Virus record (IMG/VR): IMGVR_UViG_3300043446_002229 | Location: 1-43,144 of that record | Direction: 5' to 3' (one strand) | Length of the DNA: 43,144 nucleotides | Source: a virus | Shown: one piece after another, positions 23,301-31,604 of the stretch | Position numbering within the stretch: the stretch's first letter is position 1 | Layout: each line of letters opens with the position of its first letter | The notes under the pieces: model-generated | What the model was told of the DNA's origin: nothing | What the model saw: the letters and a program-made list of their open reading frames with translations, nothing else | The model's database searches: none | Made by a program: the position numbers and the translations under genes

Positions 23301-26017
23301 AGAACCTGGTTGGTGATCTTAGCCCGCTTGGTAATGAGGGCCAGGTCGGACAGGTTGGGCACGTGAAGGTAGTCACTTGTCTGCCACAAGTGCAGGGCAA
23401 GCTGCTGCCCGTTGAAGTCCGACGGTGTGGACATGAGTGAGTCATCAATGACCGCGCGAGCCTCAGGGTTGTTGAGCAGCCCGGCCCGGTAAGCGGCGAT
23501 CTGCTCCGGTGTCGGGTCAAAACCAGCGAGGCGGGACTCGGCCACCCACGTGTCAGCCTGTGCCTGAACCCAATCATCAATCGGGTTGAGTGCTCCGTCA
23601 CCGTCGCGAATCATCGCGGAGGCGGGGGAGAACCGGTTCAGCGGGTTGGTCGCAAACTGCAGTGAATCCGCCAACTCGCCGACCGTGATCTGGGTCTTGT
23701 TGTTGATCATCCGGGAACCCAGATGAACCGTACGGTCAGCGATCTCCTCGTAGCCGCGCTTCTGCGCCGCGGACCGCACGATCCCGACCCACATGAGAAC
23801 ACGCTTCGCCTGATCGCCCGTTCGCCACTGCTCGGAAAGATACTGAGCGTGCGACTTACTCACAAACATGCGAGCAAACTTGTAGAACACCTTCGTGTCA
23901 CGGGCATCAGCCGTGTAGATCGCCTGAGCACCGGGCGTCACCGACAGCTGGCGGGTTAGCTTGTCCCACGCTCCGCTGACGCGGCGGTCAAACGCCACCA
24001 CGCGGGAGGGGTCGCCAAACAGCATCGCACCCGCGGTGATGTTGGGGTTGTTGGCGTCCTCGTAGAACGCACGAACGAGGTTGCGCGACGAAGAGTTCTC
24101 GCCCACCTTTGAGATCGCACGTGACAAGGCCCGACGGGCGGTCGTCACGCCTGCGACCGAGTTGCGGGGAACCAGTGGAGTGCCGCGCTTCGCGGCCTGC
24201 TGGCGAGCCATGCGACCAAACAGCGACGCATCCTCAGCCGACGCGACCGCGCGATCAATGGCCTTCATCGCCGCTGCCGCAGCCTCCGGAGTTGACGCAC
24301 CAGCCATCGCTGCACGCTGAGCCCGCTGAGTGACAGCAGCAATCTCCTCAGCAGTCGTAGCCTCAGCCAACTGGCGGTTCAGAAGACCGCGGACGCTCTC
24401 ATACGGAACCGCGTCAATAATTCCCTGGCCGCGCTCAATGCGCAGCATCCGGTTCGTGTCATCCACATACTGCACCAGCAGTTCCGGAGTCGTCACGCCC
24501 CGTGCCGCCATCTCAACCAGCACGTCTTCAGGGAAGTAGTTGGCGTACCGCTTCGTCACGGACGCCATCAACTTAGACGGGTCACCACCAGCGTCCTTGA
24601 TCTCGCGGTAGCGCCGCAGATCCTTGGTCAGGTCAGACAGGTACGCATACACGCGGGGCTTGGCAAGCACATTGATGGCGGTCTGCTCGCCAGCATCCAG
24701 CGCCAAGCGCTCCAGCCCGTACTTTGCCCCGAGGTAGATGCCACGAACCTTGTTGCCAACGATAAACGGGTCAAGGGCAAACGTCTGGATGACGTTAGTA
24801 GCAACGGACGCCGCCTGCTGAGCGGTTGATCCGCGCCACGAATTGTCAATCGAGATCGGCTTGCCGCTGAGCGGATTCGTAGTCGTCAGCATAGCGCCGA
24901 GATCGTCAAGCGACGCGGTCGCCAAATCGTCGGCCAGTCCGAGCATCTTCTTGGCGAAGGCTTCCTGCTCGGGATCATCAAACACGCGCTGCGTCAACGC
25001 ACGAATGATCGGCGCCCGCTCCGGGTCGTTGTAATATTTGGCCGACACCGTCGAGATCGGGAAAGGGTCACCCTCGTCCTTTAGCTGCTGCAACTCCAGC
25101 AGCAAGTCAACGGGCACGTCGCCAAACTTCTCTCGGGCCTCATTGATGACCCGATCGTCTTTCGCACCCTTGCCGACCTTGTCCCAGTTGAAGAACGGAT
25201 CCCACACGAGTGCATTGATCGGGTTGCCGGTCGTGTTGTTGTACGAGTAGTTCACAGCACGGGCGTACTGAGAAATGCCTTGGTAGGTGCCTGTGACGAT
25301 GTTCAGCAGACCTTCACCGATGGCTTCACCCGTGCCCTGCACCGCCATGCGGACAGGGCTCCACGTCTCGCGGTCACGCTGATCGGCCTCGATCTTGGCG
25401 CGCTCTCGCTCAGCAGCCTTGTTCAGTTCCGCATTCTGCTCATCAAGAATGTCAAGAACGATGGCGCGCTGGTTGGGCGGCAGTGCCAAGAGAATGTTTG
25501 CCTGAGCGGTGACATTCTGCGTATCGGCGATAGCGTCCGCTGCCGTCCATGCGGCAGCAAAGTTGACCACCCGCGCAACGTCCGCGTCGGTCAGTCCTGG
25601 GGCTTGCGCCATGGCCTTAGCCAGCGTCGGGTAGGAATCAAGCGGGCGCTGCATGCGGCTAGACCACGTAGCCACCCGGCTGTTGGCCTGTTCAAGGCGC
25701 TTGCGCGCCTCGTTGATCCGGATCTCATCTTCCTGCCAGGTGGAGCCCTGACCGGGGTAGTACATGCCGGTAGCTGGGTCAATGCGGGAACGCTTGTCGG
25801 CAATCCCCGCAGCAAGCTCATCAGCAGCCGCCCAGCGATCACGATTGGCCTGCACGTTGCCATAGTCAGAGAAGGGCAGGTTGCTGAACTTCGTCTCTTG
25901 TGGAGACGGGTCAACAAACTTCCCTATCACCTTGATCGTCTTGGCCCCGCGAGCCGCATCCGCGGCATTCTTCCGACGCAAGACTTCGCTATCGGGGCTC
26001 ATGGCCTCGTCAGCCAT
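20318..26017 (-). CDS. Giant internal virion/ejection protein, 1899 aa
   Basis: This is the largest gene, about 13% of the genome. The 1,899-residue product is largely helical and alanine-rich, with no visible signal peptide. Regions of note are the coiled coil around 185-215 (DEQNAELNKAAERERAKIEA), an amphipathic or membrane-like stretch around VGFRYAARNAIEDYTMYALTGG (about 930-950), and the segment SLLAWKMRNFARYYRATEDF near 1335. I see no lysozyme or transglycosylase motif. Such giant internal proteins form the ejection core of podoviruses and help DNA cross the envelope. Its place between portal and scaffold genes is consistent. The exact fold cannot be named. Confidence 0.8.
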   Translation of the reverse strand: MADEAMSPDSEVLRRKNAADAARGAKTIKVIGKFVDPSPQETKFSNLPFSDYGNVQANRDRWAAADELAAGIADKRSRIDPATGMYYPGQGSTWQEDEIRINEARKRLEQANSRVATWSSRMQRPLDSYPTLAKAMAQAPGLTDADVARVVNFAAAWTAADAIADTQNVTAQANILLALPPNQRAIVLDILDEQNAELNKAAERERAKIEADQRDRETWSPVRMAVQGTGEAIGEGLLNIVTGTYQGISQYARAVNYSYNNTTGNPINALVWDPFFNWDKVGKGAKDDRVINEAREKFGDVPVDLLLELQQLKDEGDPFPISTVSAKYYNDPERAPIIRALTQRVFDDPEQEAFAKKMLGLADDLATASLDDLGAMLTTTNPLSGKPISIDNSWRGSTAQQAASVATNVIQTFALDPFIVGNKVRGIYLGAKYGLERLALDAGEQTAINVLAKPRVYAYLSDLTKDLRRYREIKDAGGDPSKLMASVTKRYANYFPEDVLVEMAARGVTTPELLVQYVDDTNRMLRIERGQGIIDAVPYESVRGLLNRQLAEATTAEEIAAVTQRAQRAAMAGASTPEAAAAAMKAIDRAVASAEDASLFGRMARQQAAKRGTPLVPRNSVAGVTTARRALSRAISKVGENSSSRNLVRAFYEDANNPNITAGAMLFGDPSRVVAFDRRVSGAWDKLTRQLSVTPGAQAIYTADARDTKVFYKFARMFVSKSHAQYLSEQWRTGDQAKRVLMWVGIVRSAAQKRGYEEIADRTVHLGSRMINNKTQITVGELADSLQFATNPLNRFSPASAMIRDGDGALNPIDDWVQAQADTWVAESRLAGFDPTPEQIAAYRAGLLNNPEARAVIDDSLMSTPSDFNGQQLALHLWQTSDYLHVPNLSDLALITKRAKITNQVLGLTPDSFGNNLVNWWSLLNLVGFRYAARNAIEDYTMYALTGGYLMDVVQGRAMSTATREARGQNIGFFARRMRKASGEAGPGGETYSVWQNVILPQLNREEVIAANEAMKAGDLAAMRQLMTTAAVRQKLGRTLDETELRYVSEYVASDESFIALDDLVELAQHLNLGTMPGAGIARGMRLADGDVVYPRGAFESVEVTASSQASIQFWHRAIDGVLRGDGPIGTAAVANLDNPEIAIRAVAEAIEADARYGYRAKLAAFYEANVTTEEFARRYVQDVLNMFSRKDGTLNLDLWSRVVTGSRRDRQVRWMVDGETVLTPASLKGVGTNNMPRYVLGLGVDAEPIVIPAGVSEKIWNSMGNAFARIAKEPIYFANYLRARKGLARYEANLAESVGEQAAGVAASKIAQDRALALSLQYTDNPANQSLLAWKMRNFARYYRATEDFYRRMYRMAKYDPIGYYKGWLALNLLDDVGFVFVDDSYNDADPNANSGNLLSDVNERARYQVNRFKGMYFVYPGSDAINNLMGRVMSMGGSQFDGVLTSTVPLVFGGKVAMLAPSWDPNAVMPVLGSALASLSVKSVVALVPQFQEYEKYLLGPYAAGQDAVQSATPAAIARGLAALNREEVGSTYASAYMSAAKIAEGAGLLPDPETGTEAEWGKAQAGLAGLADQIVKIRFGMGFIATASPQIMDNDVSALAREYGAANMTTIYRGLVEKALENGSKDPYADALMMGVSIYGLKFTAYGTGKSGPGKDSKKLLELSYSGKTVQFAKDNEQLLADHPTAGMWLAPVRKDGDTFSQDTYQWLQDQGYKTPPRITDFMDRLRMAEARYVYGVSMEDADAYVANARTDDERKRALEAKRLTKVKVYATYPDLKGEFLESALSTQDEADKMLNSPNDGVRSMIQDFYDGKYGERVPDSVRYIAEAVATYDAFTSASGQITGSTNAEDATKRENKARLVANLQSIAEDDDNAASFIRRVIYPLLDVRPDGSPKN

Positions 26018-26020
26018 GAA

Positions 26021-26470
26021 TCACCATCCTCTGATAGCAGCAATCTCGTACATGCGGCGAATGTCGCCCGTCTCGTCGTAGTCAAGAAGCTTCTGCAGTG
26101 TTTCCGTCAGGCTCGCGGTTGGCTGCATCCCATTTGGCCGACCCGGCATCGGGCCAGGACCGGGACCGAACGGGGCACCCGCCGTCACCGGCTCATCAGG
26201 AAACCCAGTCGGAGCAAACAGGGGAGTAGCGGCAGCGCCTTGACCGGTGGGACTTGATTTCCGCGCTCGCGCATTGGACACCGTAGGCGCTGCCGCCATA
26301 GGGGCAGATGACTGAATATCGTTGTAATCCGCGTTCTCCCCATACGCCATCCCCGTCATGGGGACGGTGGTCTGAGACGGACCGCCATCAGTGCGACGCG
26401 ACAAGGCACCCGGCATCGCAACCGGAGCCGGGTTACTGGGAGTGCGAGGGCCACCATGACCGTTAGCCAT
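26021..26470 (-). CDS. Pro/Gly-rich hypothetical virion-module protein
   Basis: It has about 149 residues, mostly low-complexity Pro/Ala/Gly (for example AGAPFGPGPGPMPGRPNG), with a short helical C-terminus (LTETLQKLLDYDETGDIRRM). I choose the ATG at 26470, which has GGAGG nine bases upstream, over the ATG at 26479. It lies just before the giant internal protein and may be its partner or chaperone; this is a guess. Confidence 0.65.
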   Translation of the reverse strand: MANGHGGPRTPSNPAPVAMPGALSRRTDGGPSQTTVPMTGMAYGENADYNDIQSSAPMAAAPTVSNARARKSSPTGQGAAATPLFAPTGFPDEPVTAGAPFGPGPGPMPGRPNGMQPTASLTETLQKLLDYDETGDIRRMYEIAAIRGW

Positions 26471-26735
26471 CTTCGCCATCCTCCAGCGTCACAATGTGCG
26501 GTTCCTGCAGTTCACGCTCACGAGGCAAACCGTCCTCGTCAATGTCCTCATCCGGACCATTCGCCAGCATCCCGAAACGATGCAGCTCCAAAAGCGTGTC
26601 GTGCCACAACTCGTGCAAACGGTTCACCATGTCTGCCGCCACATCCGGCGACCACGACACGTCCTCCGCGGTGAGGGCGACACGCATGTCCTGCCACGCG
26701 ATCACCGCGTGCATGTTGCGGGAAATACCACGCAT
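26463..26735 (-). CDS. Small acidic hypothetical protein in the late operon
   Basis: It has 90 residues from ATG 26735, preceded by GTGGAGG. The helical first half contains HAVIAWQDMRVALTAEDVSW and DMVNRLHELWHDTLLELHRF, and the tail is very acidic (GPDEDIDEDG). The 3' end overlaps the next gene by 8 nt. No family was recognised. Confidence 0.7.
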   Translation of the reverse strand: MRGISRNMHAVIAWQDMRVALTAEDVSWSPDVAADMVNRLHELWHDTLLELHRFGMLANGPDEDIDEDGLPRERELQEPHIVTLEDGEDG

Positions 26736-26766
26736 GTCGCCCTCCACCTCGTGAGAATGTTTAGAA

Positions 26767-26907
26767 CTACTTAGTGCCCGTGCCCTTAACGCCCTTGACG
26801 TGAACGCCCGTCATAATGTGGGCGTCCGACTTGGCACCCGACTTGTCCATAATCGGCATGCTCGTCGGAGCGGACGGGGCAGGCTTGCCCTGGTTCGGCT
26901 GCGGCAT
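26767..26907 (-). CDS. Tiny late protein, 46 aa
   Basis: A short gene with a good ribosome site (AGGGAGAAAG) in front of ATG 26907. The product (MPQPNQGKPAPSAPTSMP, then KSDAHIMTGVHVKGVKG) is basic and proline-rich. I see no domain. It is kept because of its ribosome site and its tight spacing with neighbours. Confidence 0.55.
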   Translation of the reverse strand: MPQPNQGKPAPSAPTSMPIMDKSGAKSDAHIMTGVHVKGVKGTGTK

Positions 26908-26918
26908 CGACTTTCTCC

Positions 26919-27050
26919 CTACTTGTTCGTGCCGCTGAGCGGCGATTTGGTGGTGGGCACGTTCGGCATCACCGTGGAATCCTCCCGGTGAGCGCCGTCG
27001 CCGCCCTTGCTGCCAGCTGCATCCAGCCAGCATCCGCACGAAATGCACAT
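26919..27050 (-). CDS. Tiny Cys-rich late protein, 43 aa
   Basis: The frame encodes MCISCGCWLDAAGSKGG then a Pro/Thr-rich tail ending LSGTNK. The three cysteines (CISCGC) could bind a metal. The gene starts at ATG 27050 and ends with TAG 11 nt before the next start. It fills what would otherwise be a gap in a tightly packed operon. Confidence 0.55.
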   Translation of the reverse strand: MCISCGCWLDAAGSKGGDGAHREDSTVMPNVPTTKSPLSGTNK

Positions 27051-27059
27051 GGGGTTCCC

Positions 27060-27326
27060 CTACCACTTGACCCGGTCGGCCCAGTAGGCCGCTGACATCT
27101 TCCCTTTGGCAATGTTCTTCGCGTGACGAGCCTTAAACGCCTCGTTCCGCTTCGACCCATCCGGCGAGCCCTGCACACCCTGCTGCCCGAAACGGATCGT
27201 CTTCACCTGGTCGCCATCCTTAGCGACAACCACATGAGACTTCGTAGGGTGGTTCGGTGTCCGCTTCGGCTTGTTGTAGCCGTCAACACCGGCACGCTCC
27301 AGCCGGGGATCCTTCTTACTTGCCAC
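27060..27326 (-). CDS. Conserved basic phage protein, 88 aa
   Basis: This Lys/Arg-rich protein contains KSHVVVAKDGDQVKTIRFGQ followed by KARHAKNIAKGKMSAAYWAD. The pattern is strongly conserved in podoviruses from several environments, always near the portal, but its function is not known. It overlaps the upstream small gene by 11 nt. Confidence 0.78.
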   Translation of the reverse strand: MASKKDPRLERAGVDGYNKPKRTPNHPTKSHVVVAKDGDQVKTIRFGQQGVQGSPDGSKRNEAFKARHAKNIAKGKMSAAYWADRVKW

Positions 27327-27477
27327 GGGATGCCCGCATGTTGTCCACCAGATTCGGGTACGGGCGACCGGCCTTCTTCGCGGCAGCCTTAGCCTTGGAC
27401 TTCTGCTCCGGGGACAGCTTCTGGGAAGACTTCTTAGGATTCGGGCGATCCCACACCGGCTTCTTCTTCTCAGCCAT
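27316..27477 (-). CDS. Small Lys-rich phage protein, 53 aa
   Basis: MAEKKKPVWDRPNPKKSSQK at the start and AGRPYPNLVDNMRAS near the end. This pairing of basic small proteins next to the portal gene occurs in several marine and actinobacterial podoviruses. It starts at ATG 27477 and stops at TAA 27316-27318, inside the next gene. Function unknown. Confidence 0.68.
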   Translation of the reverse strand: MAEKKKPVWDRPNPKKSSQKLSPEQKSKAKAAAKKAGRPYPNLVDNMRASRGK

Positions 27478-27485
27478 GACTACTC

Positions 27486-29369
27486 CTAGATCGGCAGGCG
27501 ACGGGACACGTTCGCCTGCAGGTTCGCCTGACCACTGGACCCGATACCGGCCAGCAGCATCTGCAGATCCGGCCTGCCACCGGCAGCCATACCGGCCTGA
27601 CCCGGTGCGACACCACGCATCAGGCCAGAATCGGAAAGACCCGCACCTCCGCCGCCATCCCCGGCAGGGGGAGCGCCCTCGGGGGAGCCGACCATCCCAG
27701 CGGCGTCCGCACCCGGAACCTCAACCCCTGCCGGTTCAGGCATTTCCTCCGGCGCGAATGCCTCCTGCACCACCTCTTCAATGGAGCGGCCACGCTGGCG
27801 ACCGACAATGATGTCCGCCAGACGCTTGAGGATGTCACCGGGGTCTTGGCCGTTCTGGGCGAGAACGGGAATCGCCTGCGCGTAGCCGGCGACAGCCTGC
27901 TTCAGGGCGTCCCGCATCTCCTCAATGTCCACACGCTGCTCTTCTTCCGTCGCGTTCAACGCGAACGGCATCTGGCGGCGCAGGAAATCACGGGAAATCA
28001 GCCGGTCACCGCGGGCCTGCAGCCCGAACACCAGTGCACGGTTCGGATCCAGACCAGCCATCAGGCCGTACTGCACATCCACCGTGTAATCGGACTTGAT
28101 GTCGCGCTCCGGCTTGTACCGGATCTCGTACGGGGTGCCATCACTGTTGCCACGGACGCTCTTCGTGTCGGATCCGAACAGCTTCTCGTCCACCATGAGT
28201 GCCTTCTCCACGAGGCGCTCAAACGTCTTCGCGAACATGGCCTGACCGGTGCGGATCTGCGTGTCAAACCCCGACATGAGGGCCTGCACGCCACGACCGG
28301 TGACCACGGACGAGTCGATCTGCCCGTTACGGGCGTCCGGGTAGCGGGATCCCTGCCGCAGTTCCGCGTCCAGCATGCCCTGCTGGGCGAATGCGGCCTG
28401 CGGAACCTCAATCGGAACCCGGCGAACCTTCTCACCGTTAGCGGTGCGCAGCACCGCATCCGGTCCAAGGGCCAGTTCCTGCGCGTCAGGCGGCAGCACG
28501 ATAGGTGCCTGCACGGACTTCTGTGCCGCCTCAAGGCTCAACAGGGCGAAACGGGCCTTCGCGACCTGCACGGCGAGAACATCATCGAACTGGCCGTGCA
28601 TGTCGTCGTCCACACCGGGACGCTGCGTCCACTCCACCAGCACTTCACCGATGGGGTTGACCGCGGACTCCAGAACCACCGACTCCCGCGTCGGCAGGAA
28701 GATCGTGTCCACGAACCGGTCGTGGTAGCGGACCACCTCAACCAGGTCCGACCCGGATGTGGGGCGACCCAGCACCGACACGCGGTCCGGGTACATCGCT
28801 TCCAGCTCGTCGCGGGTCTTGTAGAACGAGAAGAACGCCCCACTGACCTGACCCCAGCGGTCCCGGATCGGGTACGCGCCAATGGAATCCATGAACCGGA
28901 TCCGCGGCATGCGCTCATCCAGATCAACCTCGATCATGGCGGGCACAAAACCGTACGTGAAATACCGGTCCGCTGCCGTGTACATCTGCCGCTGCACATC
29001 GGAATACGCCAAATAGCCGTTGACGATGCGGGTCCGCTTCTCCGCGAACTCCCGTGCCGTATCCGACACCATCTTCGCGCTGGCACAGTTGAACGCCGGC
29101 AGGGGAGCGAGGGTTTCCGCGAGGTCACGGGCCGCAACATCCACCATGTTCGCCACAATGCCCCGATTGAACGGGCCATCCGGGAACAGATCCGGGAACA
29201 CGTCCCGCATACGGCCCTGGCGGACCGCGAGAACGTTCTGCATGCGCTGATCGCGGTCACCGTACCGGGACTTCATCCGGTCATACAGGCCGCGCAGTTC
29301 CTTCAATGACTGCTTAGGGAGCCCATCGTCGTACCCGACACGCTCCGCGTTAGGCGGATACTCGTACAT
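27486..29369 (-). CDS. Portal protein
   Basis: It has 627 residues. It follows the terminase by one base of overlap. Typical portal features are the N-terminal helical segment SLKELRGLYDRMKSRYGDRD, the stretch VANMVDVAARDLAETLAPLP, a clip/stem region with YTAADRYFTYGFVPAMIEVD, and the C-terminal helical barrel (ERLVEKALMVDEKLFG, IEEMRDALKQAVAGYAQA). The tail is Gly/Ala/Pro-rich low complexity (about 555-610). Twelve copies would form the DNA gate at the capsid vertex. Confidence 0.88.
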   Translation of the reverse strand: MYEYPPNAERVGYDDGLPKQSLKELRGLYDRMKSRYGDRDQRMQNVLAVRQGRMRDVFPDLFPDGPFNRGIVANMVDVAARDLAETLAPLPAFNCASAKMVSDTAREFAEKRTRIVNGYLAYSDVQRQMYTAADRYFTYGFVPAMIEVDLDERMPRIRFMDSIGAYPIRDRWGQVSGAFFSFYKTRDELEAMYPDRVSVLGRPTSGSDLVEVVRYHDRFVDTIFLPTRESVVLESAVNPIGEVLVEWTQRPGVDDDMHGQFDDVLAVQVAKARFALLSLEAAQKSVQAPIVLPPDAQELALGPDAVLRTANGEKVRRVPIEVPQAAFAQQGMLDAELRQGSRYPDARNGQIDSSVVTGRGVQALMSGFDTQIRTGQAMFAKTFERLVEKALMVDEKLFGSDTKSVRGNSDGTPYEIRYKPERDIKSDYTVDVQYGLMAGLDPNRALVFGLQARGDRLISRDFLRRQMPFALNATEEEQRVDIEEMRDALKQAVAGYAQAIPVLAQNGQDPGDILKRLADIIVGRQRGRSIEEVVQEAFAPEEMPEPAGVEVPGADAAGMVGSPEGAPPAGDGGGGAGLSDSGLMRGVAPGQAGMAAGGRPDLQMLLAGIGSSGQANLQANVSRRLPI

Positions 29370-31246
29370 TAAGCCCCAATCGGTCTAAACGCCTGCATCG
29401 CCTCCGCGTCCAGCAGGTTCACGGTCATCTGGTTCTGCCGATCCCACGGCGTCAAGAACATTGAAAAGCCCGCATGGCTCCTGGCATACGTGCTGTGCAT
29501 CATCACCCGGTCCCGGCACGCCAGTTCCGCGAACCAGAACGCCATCACAAGGTCCGTCTTCGTGCCCTTCGGCAAGTTCGGGGCCCACGTCACCAGCTGC
29601 TCCACGAACGCTTTCGCCGCCTCGCTGATCGCTGTACTGGGCAGCTCCACCATCTGCTGCTTGTCCTGCCAGCCGTTAAACAACGTCGTCATTGAGGCGA
29701 CACCGAAATCCGTGTCATGCTTGTTGGAGCCCGTGAAATGAGGCCGGATCACCGTGCCGCGCGCGGCAGCGAACTGGTTGATCTCCCGATCATGGACAAG
29801 GAAACCCTGAAAGCCGTTCTTCTCAATGCGCCACTCGCAGATGCTGTACTTCTCCGACCATTCACGGATCAGTTCCCGCATCCCCTCCGGCGTCGTACCG
29901 GCCTTGTTGTACAAATCCAGCACGTAGCGTTTACCGGTGCGAATATCCAAACCGATAACGACCGCAGCCGTGTGCCCCGCGGTAGCGGGGTCAAGACCGG
30001 CCACGATGATCAGCCCATCCATGCCGTCCGGGCGGCAATTCACCATCCCGCGCGGCATCAAACCCGTCATCCGGTTGCCGTTAATGCTGGCCTTCACCGC
30101 TTCCGGCGAGAACACCGCATCGTCCGCAACCTGCTTCTGCATGTACACCATGCTCCAGGCGCGAGCCGACACCCTCGCACGCTTCTTATTCAGCCGCGGC
30201 CCATCCCACTTCGGGAACAACCCGTCCTGGTCCGGTTCCGCCTCCGAACCCTTCGTCCCCGGCTCCGGCTGGTTCGACCGCGGCCACAACGTCACCCAAT
30301 CCCGCGGCTCATCCGCGAAATCCAGCACCGCCGGCATCGCCAAATAAGACCACGGCGACTTCTCATCCGGATAGCGGTGATCATCCCGCAGCTCCGAATA
30401 CAAATCCTTGCTCGCCAGACGCGTCCCCACCACCAGCATCGAGCCGTTAGACGAGATACGCGAAATCACCTCGGACTGGATCCAGTCAATCTGCTTCTCA
30501 TACTCGTGGGCGTTCGACAGATCGACGCAGTCATCCAGCACAATCAGGTCCGCACGCGCGCCGTACACGTGACCGCGAATACCCAGCGCCTGAACCGTCG
30601 GATCCTTCTCACCGCTGTCACGGGCATTGTCCGACACGTAAATCATCGACTGATTCCACGCCTCAGAATTCTGATCAAAGCCACCCTGCGGCGCATACCT
30701 CGCAATCATGTCCGCATACGCCGGATGCGTCAGACGGGTCTTGATCGCGTACAGCATCTTCCGCGCCATATCCGCCGTCTTCGAAATCAGAATCACGCGA
30801 ATATTCGGATCCATACAAATCCGGTACGTCACATAGTTGATCGTGATCGAGGTGGTCTTCGCATGCTCCGGCGGCATGTTCACCATCACCAGGTCCTTGT
30901 CACCCGGCTGCCACGTCATCGCCGGATGCACCCAGGACGGATCCCGGCCCTCAATCAGATCCACCACGTTCTGCATATGCGGAAACACCCGCGCACCCAG
31001 AAACCGCTCCGAGAACTCCGGAAACTCCAGAAACTCGCCCCGAACCGACTCACCCCGAGACCGCATCAACCGGATCCGGTTCACCGCATCCCGGAACTCC
31101 TCCGACTCACGACGCCACTGCTCATACGTCGCCGACGAACGACCCGTCCGCTCCAGCGCCTCACGAACCGTCAAACCGGAATTCAGATGCTCCAGGAACC
31201 GCTGCTGAGCTTCCCGCTTACCCACCGAATCCACACGACCAGCCAT
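29369..31246 (-). CDS. terL: Terminase large subunit (ATPase and nuclease) with N-terminal HTH
   Basis: It has 625 residues, counted from ATG 31246, which has GGAGG in front. Residues 1-70 (RFLEHLNSGLTVREALERTG, then RSSATYEQWRRESEEF) resemble the helix-turn-helix of small terminases. A deviant Walker A is NMPPEHAKTT (123-132), Walker B is DLIVLDDC (233-240), and the RNase H-like nuclease begins at IIVAGLDPATAG (about 440), with a later PNLPKGTKTDLVMAFWFAEL segment holding its last acidic residue. No separate small terminase gene exists upstream or downstream, so the N-terminal HTH may replace it. It powers DNA packaging at the portal. Confidence 0.88.
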   Translation of the reverse strand: MAGRVDSVGKREAQQRFLEHLNSGLTVREALERTGRSSATYEQWRRESEEFRDAVNRIRLMRSRGESVRGEFLEFPEFSERFLGARVFPHMQNVVDLIEGRDPSWVHPAMTWQPGDKDLVMVNMPPEHAKTTSITINYVTYRICMDPNIRVILISKTADMARKMLYAIKTRLTHPAYADMIARYAPQGGFDQNSEAWNQSMIYVSDNARDSGEKDPTVQALGIRGHVYGARADLIVLDDCVDLSNAHEYEKQIDWIQSEVISRISSNGSMLVVGTRLASKDLYSELRDDHRYPDEKSPWSYLAMPAVLDFADEPRDWVTLWPRSNQPEPGTKGSEAEPDQDGLFPKWDGPRLNKKRARVSARAWSMVYMQKQVADDAVFSPEAVKASINGNRMTGLMPRGMVNCRPDGMDGLIIVAGLDPATAGHTAAVVIGLDIRTGKRYVLDLYNKAGTTPEGMRELIREWSEKYSICEWRIEKNGFQGFLVHDREINQFAAARGTVIRPHFTGSNKHDTDFGVASMTTLFNGWQDKQQMVELPSTAISEAAKAFVEQLVTWAPNLPKGTKTDLVMAFWFAELACRDRVMMHSTYARSHAGFSMFLTPWDRQNQMTVNLLDAEAMQAFRPIGA

Positions 31247-31288
31247 CGAGAAAACCTCCACAGCCAGACGATGAGGGGGAAACCATGA

Positions 31289-31362
31289 GCCAAGGCGAGC
31301 AACAGCGAGCCTTGGCGAAGGAAGGGGGAGAACCGGCCTAGGCGACCCCAAGGAGCCTAGGC
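31289..31362. repeat. Palindrome cluster upstream of terminase
   Basis: GCCAAGGC (31289-31296) pairs with GCCTTGGC (31309-31316) across 12 nt. Two copies of the self-complementary GCCTAGGC follow at 31336-31343 and 31355-31362. GCCTAGGC also occurs at 4465-4472 beside the other hairpin array. Confidence 0.75.
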
Positions 31363-31389
31363 AGATCAAGGTGCCAATACCGGGTACCC

Positions 31390-31536
31390 GCTGACCCCCC
31401 CAAGGGGTCAGCTTTAGAAAACACCGCTACTAGTAGTACTGAGCACCGCCCCTCAAGGGCGGTGCGAAGTACGGTGAGTATCTGTAGTAGGCAGCCCCTC
31501 AAGGGCTGCCACTGTGCGGCCCCCCAAGGGGGCCGC
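31390..31536. other. Array of four tandem GC-rich hairpins
   Basis: Stems: GCTGACCCC/GGGGTCAGC (31390-31412), GCACCGCCC/GGGCGGTGC (31443-31465), GGCAGCCC/GGGCTGCC (31490-31510), GCGGCCCCC/GGGGGCCGC (31516-31536). All loops end in CAA or TCAA just before the G run, while stems differ, so each is an independent hairpin of one design. TAGTA-rich spacers separate them. Read on the minus strand they would form the 5' leader of the late (terminase) transcript. Confidence 0.85.
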
Positions 31537-31604
31537 TTAATAAGTAGTATCTACTAATATACTTCCTCGAAAACTGGCAACCGCCAGGACACAATTTTTG
31601 AAAA

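Noticed and set aside
27846-29309. A 487-codon plus-strand open frame opposite the portal
   Set aside because: Antisense to the portal gene, with no ribosome site and low-complexity His/Arg/Leu composition.
29717-31288. A 523-codon plus-strand open frame opposite the terminase
   Set aside because: It is Arg/His/Pro-rich and antisense to a gene with clear terminase motifs; it is a by-product of GC-rich codon use.
31285-31341. An 18-codon plus-strand frame (MSQGEQQRALAKEGGEPA) with a fair ribosome site
   Set aside because: Too short and placed in palindromic leader sequence of the opposite operon; no supporting evidence.
31390-31536. CRISPR-like array
   Set aside because: The hairpin units differ in sequence and spacing and there are no uniform repeats or spacers. 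The Cas4-like nuclease is a usual phage recombination nuclease.
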